Positions 1 through 6,400 of a stretch of DNA of 10,047 bases are shown here, piece by piece. Position 1 is the first letter of the stretch; each line of letters opens with the position of its first letter. The position numbers were made by a program, and so were the translations under genes. The notes beneath the pieces are model-generated. The model did no database searches. It worked only from the letters and a program-made list of their open reading frames with translations, and had not been told where the DNA came from. Origin of the DNA: Acidobacteriota bacterium (GTDB lineage Bacteria > Acidobacteriota > Terriglobia > Terriglobales > Acidobacteriaceae); contig JAJZFR010000427.1 in the NCBI GenBank assembly GCA_021805265.1, forward strand, positions 1 through 10,047, read 5' to 3'.

Positions 1-110
1 TCTCAGCCTCCCGCCTGCCCGGGCCGCCTCACGCATCCCCTGTGAATGTCGATTCCACCAACGCCGTTGAAAAGCACACTCGCTTCCACCCCAGAAAAAA
101 ACCGCGCCTC
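1..110. other. Left edge, no supported gene
   Basis: Nothing convincing is visible here. A plus-strand frame is open from base 1 to a TGA at 43-45 and could be the last 14 codons of a gene entering from the left. A minus-strand ATG at 36-34 opens a frame off the window edge but lacks a properly spaced ribosome binding site. A run of seven A (95-101) has no adjacent hairpin. Confidence 0.3.
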
Positions 111-270
111 TTGCCCTTGCCCTTGCCTTTGCTTTTGCCTTTGCCCTTGCCTTTGCTTTTTTGGTTGTCATTCCCGAAGGGAATCTGCTTTTGCTCTTGC
201 CTTTGCTTTTGCTCTTGCCTTTGCCTTTGCTCTTGCCTTTGCTCTTGCCTTTGCCCTTGCCCTTGCTTTT
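111..270. repeat. TTGCYY hexanucleotide tract, interrupted
   Basis: About eight units of TTGCCC, TTGCCT or TTGCTT run from 111 to 160, and about fourteen more run from 186 to 270. The variation is almost wholly C/T at the last two positions of each unit. Both halves end in TTGCTTTTT(T)GGTTG, so the pair has a higher-order structure. On the minus strand the unit is GCAARG, which reads as Lys-Ala-Arg-Ala in one frame. I recall similar tracts between genes in Terriglobia but could not check. Confidence 0.85.
159..186. repeat. Palindromic insert within the hexanucleotide tract
   Basis: The tract is broken by TTTTGGTTGTC followed by a perfect inverted repeat, ATTCCC-GAA-GGGAAT (170-184), then CTGC. 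It looks like a small dispersed element. Its arms could form a six-pair hairpin on either strand. Confidence 0.55.
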
Positions 271-310
271 TGGTTGCTCTTCCTCAGCACCCTCAGCAAA
301 AGCCCCCACG

Positions 311-432
311 CGACCAACGGGAGCGGCCACCGCGCAAACGCGCAGCCGCTGCATGCAATGCCGACCAACGGGAGCGGCCACCGCGCGAACGCGCAGCCGC
401 TCCATGCAATGGCGCAGTGGCTGCATGCAATG
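311..432. repeat. Tandem 51-bp repeat at the 3' end of the giant gene
   Basis: Copies lie at 311-360 and 362-411 (period 51, 48 of 50 bases identical), with a partial third copy at 412-432 that matches the last 21 bases of the unit with two changes and ends one base before the TAA of the giant gene. Each full copy folds. In copy 2, GGAGCGGC (371-378) pairs with GCCGCTCC (396-403) around an inner GCGCG/CGCGC stem. In copy 1 the outer stem has one mismatch. The hairpins have no U-tract, so they may mark the mRNA end by stabilising it rather than by intrinsic termination. The spacer is a single base and the copies are contiguous, so this is not a CRISPR array. Confidence 0.85.
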
Positions 433-433
433 C

Positions 434-3400
434 TTACTGGCCGCCGCACCAGTAGCGCACCGCGTAGCCTGTCGATGCGGCCAGTGCTGCATCCGCCGTC
501 AAGGTCACCCCTGTCGTCGTCTCTGTCCACTCGACCGTATTCACCGCGCCGCTTCCCGCCAGCGTCGTGTTCACCACGCAGTTGGCGCTGGCCGTATGCG
601 CCGTGGGAAAGCTCAGCGTCGCCAGTGCCCCGGTCGTCGTCGCCGTTCCCGTCGTCAGTGTCAACGTTCCGCTCACGCTGTCGCAGGTGTGTCCGCTCGC
701 GCAGCCGATCGTCGCTCCCGACCCTGCCGCCGCGCCGGTCGCCAGCGTCATGCCGCCGCTTCCGGCAAAGCGTTGCGCCGTCTCGGCTCCCGCCACCGCC
801 ACTGTGAACGGCCCAGCCGATCCCGTGTGCGTAAAGTTCAGCGTCTCCGCTCCGTTCGCGCCTGGCACACAGCTCGGCTGCATATTCATCTGGTCCATCG
901 TGCTTGCGCTGCCGTTCCAGTAGAAGCCTGCGATGTTCACATACCCGCCATTCACACAGCTTGTCGCCGTCGCGTTCGCCGTCCCGTTCACCAGCACCAC
1001 CGGCGTGCCCGCATTCACGCGAATCCCGCCATAGCTGGTCTGCAACATATTCGCCGTCATCGTCCCCGGCACCGTCAGGTTGCCCGCATTCGTCACCGTC
1101 ATCGCCGCCGCATTCGCGTTCGACCCTCCCTCATACACGATCAGCCCGCCCGTCCCGCTGCCGCTGCCGTTGTTGATCGTCACCGCATTCGCGCCCGCGC
1201 CCGCGTTGATCGCCGTCTGCCCGTTCTGATAGGCGACAATTCGGTCCATTGCATTCGCAGCATCCGTCATCCGCAGCGTATTGCCCGTGTCCTTCTTCCA
1301 CGTCCACTCCGCCGCGCCGGTGTAGCTGTTCCACTCGACCGTCCCGTTCTCTTCCGCCGTCGTACCCGGCTGAAGGCTCAACGTCTCCGCTGCGTTCGCC
1401 GCATTGCTCAGCGCCACATTCCCGGTAAACGTTCCCGTCCCCGTCACCGTCGGCGCAGCCAGCGTCGGACTCGTCGCCAGCACCGCGCTCCCCGTGCCCG
1501 TCGTCGCCAGCCCGCTCACCGTCGTGCCCGTCGTCGCGTAGTACGCCACCTGCCCCGCCGTCCCGCTGGCCACCGTGCCCGCGCCGCCGCCTGTTGCCCC
1601 GCAGCCCGTGCAGCTTGCCACCGTCAGGTTGCCGCTTCCGTCGATCTTCGCCACCTCCGTCGGTGTCGCCCCGCCGGAGTAGAACGCCACTCCGCCCGTC
1701 CCCGCATTCGCCTCCAGATTGAAGCGCACCGCGCCCGTGCCCGCCGCGTCCAGATACTCATCTCCGTTCTGATACGCCTTCACGTGGTCCAGCCCGTCAA
1801 TCGCCGAGTTCAGCGCCCAGTTATTCCCTCCGTCCTTCACCATGTACCACTGGCTCGCCCCGGTGTAGTCCTTGTAGATCAGGCTCTCCTTCTGCGTCGT
1901 CGTCTTGCCTGCCTCCAGCGTCGCGTCGATCTCCGCGTCCGCGCCGTTCTTCACCGTCGTCGATCCGGTGAACGTCGTCGTTCCTCCCACCGCCAGCGTG
2001 CCCAGGAAATCCGCATTTCCGCTCCCGTCCACTGTGGCCACCGTCGTCGGCGTCGCTCCGCCGCTGGCAAACGCCACCCCGCCCGTCCCCGCGTTGCCGC
2101 TGCACTGGAAGCAGACATTGCCCGTACCCGTTCCGTTGATCGCCGTCGAATTGTTCCCCGCCGCGTTCTGTTCCTCCATCTGCAATCGGATCGTCCCGTT
2201 GATCAGGTCCTGAAAGATCCAGTTCGACTGTCCGCTCGCGCCGTCCGTCAGCCCCCACAGCCAGTTGTACTGCGTCGCCGACGTGCCATTGTCCACCTGA
2301 CTCTCCCACTCCAGTCCGCGCACATTCCCCGCGCCCGTCCCCAGCCGATAGTGGTTCGTCACCGTCGCGTCCTTCTGGCTCGCATACCAGTCCCCGTTCA
2401 CCCCGTTGAAGGTCCGGTGAAACGCATCCCAGAAGCTGTTCCGGCTTCCGTTGTCCACCAGCGCGCCGCTGAACATCGTCCCGCCCGTCATCCAGCTATT
2501 GAACTGGCTGCCCGCATCCGCCTCCACCTGCGTCGTCGAGCCTTCGTTCCTCATGCCCACCAGCGTATTGTTCTGCGCATTCAGCCCCAGATGCACCGCC
2601 GTCGCGCAGCCCTCCACATCGCCGCCCGTGAACGTATTCCCGTCGCCCTGCAACAGATTCACGCCAATCGTGCCCGCAATCGCGCTCCCGCTCGCCGTCG
2701 GGCAGTCGATATGCAGCCGCACAAACGTGCTCGCATTCACCCAGTCCGTCGTCGCCGCATTCGCCACCTGATGCCCCACCGCATTCACCGCAATCTGGAA
2801 TCCGTTGAAGTCCTGATCCATCAGCGTGCCGCCCGTGTAGTTGCCCGTTCCGTCCAGTTCCATCGCCGTCTGGTTCGCGTTCCCCAGGTAGTAGTCGCTC
2901 TCCAGGTCCAGTTCCTGTGTTCTCCACGCCGCCAGGGCTTCCGTCCCCGCGCTCGTCGATCCCGTCGTATTCACCAGCACGTTGTCCATCGCAAAGCCCA
3001 TCGTGTCCGTCGCATAGGTCGCGTCGCCCACCTGGATCGCGGCTCCCGCGCCCGAGTACGCCAGCACCGTGCCGCCCGATGTACCGCTCGCCGTCGTGCC
3101 CCCGCGCAGCGCGCAGCCATGCAGCTTCACTCCGCGCACCCCCGCAGGAATCACCATCGGAGCCGTCATCGCAATCGTCGCGCACGGCAGGTCCACACGC
3201 GTATTCGCCACCCCGATCGTCACCGCCGCGTTGATCGCCTGCGACCCCGTGTAATTCCTCGCATCGCACGTCCCGCCCGTCGCCGGCAGCGCCGCCACGC
3301 ACGCCGCGATCTGCGCTCCGATATTCGCTCCGCTTTGCTGGTCCACCTCCGTCAATCCACCCACCGACTTCGCCGTCAACACGCCGCTGAAGGCCGTCGT

Positions 3401-6400
3401 AGCCGCCGTCAGATTCGCGCCGCCCAGGTTGGCCAGCGCCTGCGCCGGAGTTCCCGCGCCCGTGCCGCCAAAGTTCAGCGCCAGCGTGCCCGTCGTCACG
3501 TTGCTCGCGTTCAGACCCGTCAGGTTGCCGCCCGCCAGTTGCGGAGCCGTCTCCCACGTCGGCACAAACGCGCCCGTCCCGTTGCCCACATCCACCAGCA
3601 GCGCCGCTGTCGTCGAGCTGTTGCCCGCCAGCCGCGTCGGATTCCCATTCGCGTCGCCCACCACCAGGTCGCCCTCGCTCTGGGTCAGCGCTGCCGTCGC
3701 CGTCGGCGTGTTTCCGCTCGCCGCCGGTGTCGCCGGTGCCGATGCGCCCGACAGCAAAAACGCCTGATACGTTCCCGCCGGATAACTCGCCGGTGCCGTC
3801 GTCGGATTGCAGGCCGTCATCGCCATCGTTCCCGCCGCCGTCACCGCGCCGCTCAGTTGCAGCCCGCCCGCGCTCGACGGCGCAGACACAAACAGAATCC
3901 CGTCCGTCGCCGCCGCATTCGGCAGCGTGATCCCCGCCACCGTCGCGCAGCTTCCCGGCCTCACCGTCCCGCCCGCAATCGCAAACGCCTGCTCGGCAAA
4001 GTCCGTCACCGGCAGAGTCCCGTCCGTCGCGCTGATCGCGCCCGCACGCACCCGCAGCCCCGGCATCTGCACCGCCGTCTGCCCCTGCATGCCCACATAC
4101 CCGTCGTTCTCCAGCACCAGGTAGCGCGGCGGCTGATTCTCACTTGCATTCAATCCATCCGCCGCTCGCAGACACCACGCGTCTCCATATCCGCCCACCA
4201 CGCCATGCAGGCAAAGCTCGCCAGAGTCGAAGTTCACCTCGCCCGGCAACGTCGTACCTGTCGATACGCCCACGTTGTATCGTGTCGTCGTCGCCGATGC
4301 CGTCCGCGGCACAACCGCCGAGGACGCCAGGCTGTCCGTGTTCGTCAGGCCATATCGGAAATCGCTCACCTGCTGCGACAGACTCACCTGCGGCGGCTCC
4401 GCCACCGTATCCGCGATCGGCGATCCCGTCACATTGATATTCCGCGCCGTCATGTTCTGGAAGTCGTACAGCAGCACCGCGCCCATCAGCTCGTTATCCA
4501 CACTGTCATACGGATTCGGACAGCTCGCTGACCCGTACGCTCCAAAACTGCTGTTCGAGTCGCACCACCCCACATACTCCGTCCCAATCGAGTCGATCGT
4601 CCAACCCGTCGCCGCCGTGGCGATAATCGGATAGTTCTGGGTGTACTTGATATTCGCATTGTGCAGATACACACCAATCACCGGCCGGTCATAGCGCGAA
4701 TAGGTGGCAAACATCACGTGATAAATCCCGCGCCACAGCGAATCCGTCACCCCTCCCGCAGGAGCCTTGTTCTGGTCCGTCAAACGCGTCTGGTTGTCCT
4801 GCACATGAAAGAAGTACGTGTTGAACCACGTATCCAGAGCATTCTGCCCCGTCTGCGACTGCGCCTGTGTCGTCCAGTTGTAACCGTAAAAAACAACCCC
4901 GTCCACGCTCGTCCCGTCGCCCAGGTTGTACTCGTTCACCACCGCGCCGCCTTCCACGCTTGTTCCCGGCGCGCGCGACTTCCACCAGCCGCCGATAATC
5001 AACCCCGACATCATCCCCTGCAGATTCAGGTTGTGGAACTGATCGAACTGCGAAGACCCCAGCAACAACGCCATGCCCACGCCATTCATCGTCACCCGGT
5101 CCCACTGCCAATAGGCCGCAGAAACCGCCGTCGCACCAATGAACGCCTGCGTGATGTTCAGGTCATACAGATTCCACGATGCAATCGACGTATCCGAGCC
5201 GAAGATCGCAAAGTACGGCGCAGCCATCGTGTACTGCGAAGCCGAAGCGGCGCTGCCCGTGAAGCTCGACTTGATCGTCGCCCCGTTGCCATAGATCGTC
5301 AGCGGCGTCGATTGTCCGCTGGGGATGCGAATCGCATAGCCCAGATACCCCGGCGTCTCCGGCGCCAGATTGGTGCAGGGAACTCCGTTGCAGGTGTCTG
5401 TACTCGGTGCCGTGCCGTCGTCCCACGCCGTCTGCATATACCCGGTGATCGTCCCGATGAAGTACGTCTTGCCCTGCGTCAGAGTCACCGATCCGGCGTG
5501 CGCTCCATTGCCGGTCGCAAACTCGATCGCATTGTTGAAGCACTGCGTATCGTCCGTCACCCCGTCGCCCGCGCAGCCAAAGTCATCCACGCGAATATCC
5601 GCCGAGTAGGTCGTCGCACCGCGCCGCTGATCCAGCACCGGTGCAGGCTGCGCAGCAGCCGGTGGCGCTGCCACCGAGATCGACGGGCAGCTTGTATACC
5701 CGCTGCCGCCGCTGCCCACCGTGTAACTGGTCACCGCACCATTGCTCAGGTTCGCCGTCACCTGCAATCCGCTTCCGCCGCCGCCCGTCACCGTCACCAG
5801 CGGAGCCACCGTATACCCCTGCCCAAGCTGTCCTGGAATCACCGAAGTGACCGCGCCATTCTGCGTCGGATCATAGACGCACTGCGCCGTCGCCTGCATC
5901 GCCGCAAACTGCGCATAACTGCCCGTCGTTCCCGGCGGAATCAACGCGGATGCCGCTCCGCTCACACATCCACTCACGCTCGGCGCAAGCGCGCAGTTCG
6001 TCGTCCCGTCGATCACCGGCGCATTCAGCGCGCCCGTCATCGTGCCGCCCGCCAGCGGCAGCTCGCCGCTTCCGCTGGCAATCTGGCTGGCCACGGCCTG
6101 GTCCACATACGCCTTGTTCGCCGCCTGCTCCGGCACCGTCGGCGCATTGGCCACCAACAACTGCTGAAAGGCCGGCACAAACGCCATCCACGCCGTCTCC
6201 ACGTTGGTCGAGGTGCTCGGCGGCATGCCCTGCGCGCTCACCGCATTGCCCGCCGTCGCGCTGTCGCAGGCCGAGTTGCCCGTCACCGTGTTGTAGGGAA
6301 TCCGAAAAATCTGCCAGCTCGTCGTCAGGCTCACCGTCTGGTCGGCAAACGCGCAGCTCTGCGCCCCCGTCGTCCCGCTCAGCTTCAGCTCCTGCGTCGC

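Noticed and set aside
311..432. CRISPR array
   Set aside because: There are only two full copies with a one-base gap and a partial third. There are no spacers of 25-40 bp and no cas genes.
168..530. Minus-strand 120-codon frame ending in a (KARA)n tail
   Set aside because: It begins inside the 3' end of the giant gene in another frame, without a ribosome binding site, and its sequence simply translates the 51-bp and hexanucleotide repeats.
161..4531. Plus-strand open frame of 1456 codons, Arg/His/Pro-rich
   Set aside because: It is antisense to the giant gene. The strong G/C bias at third codon positions of that gene removes stop codons from the opposite strand. The peptide is Arg-rich low complexity with no domain, and it begins inside the hexanucleotide tract.
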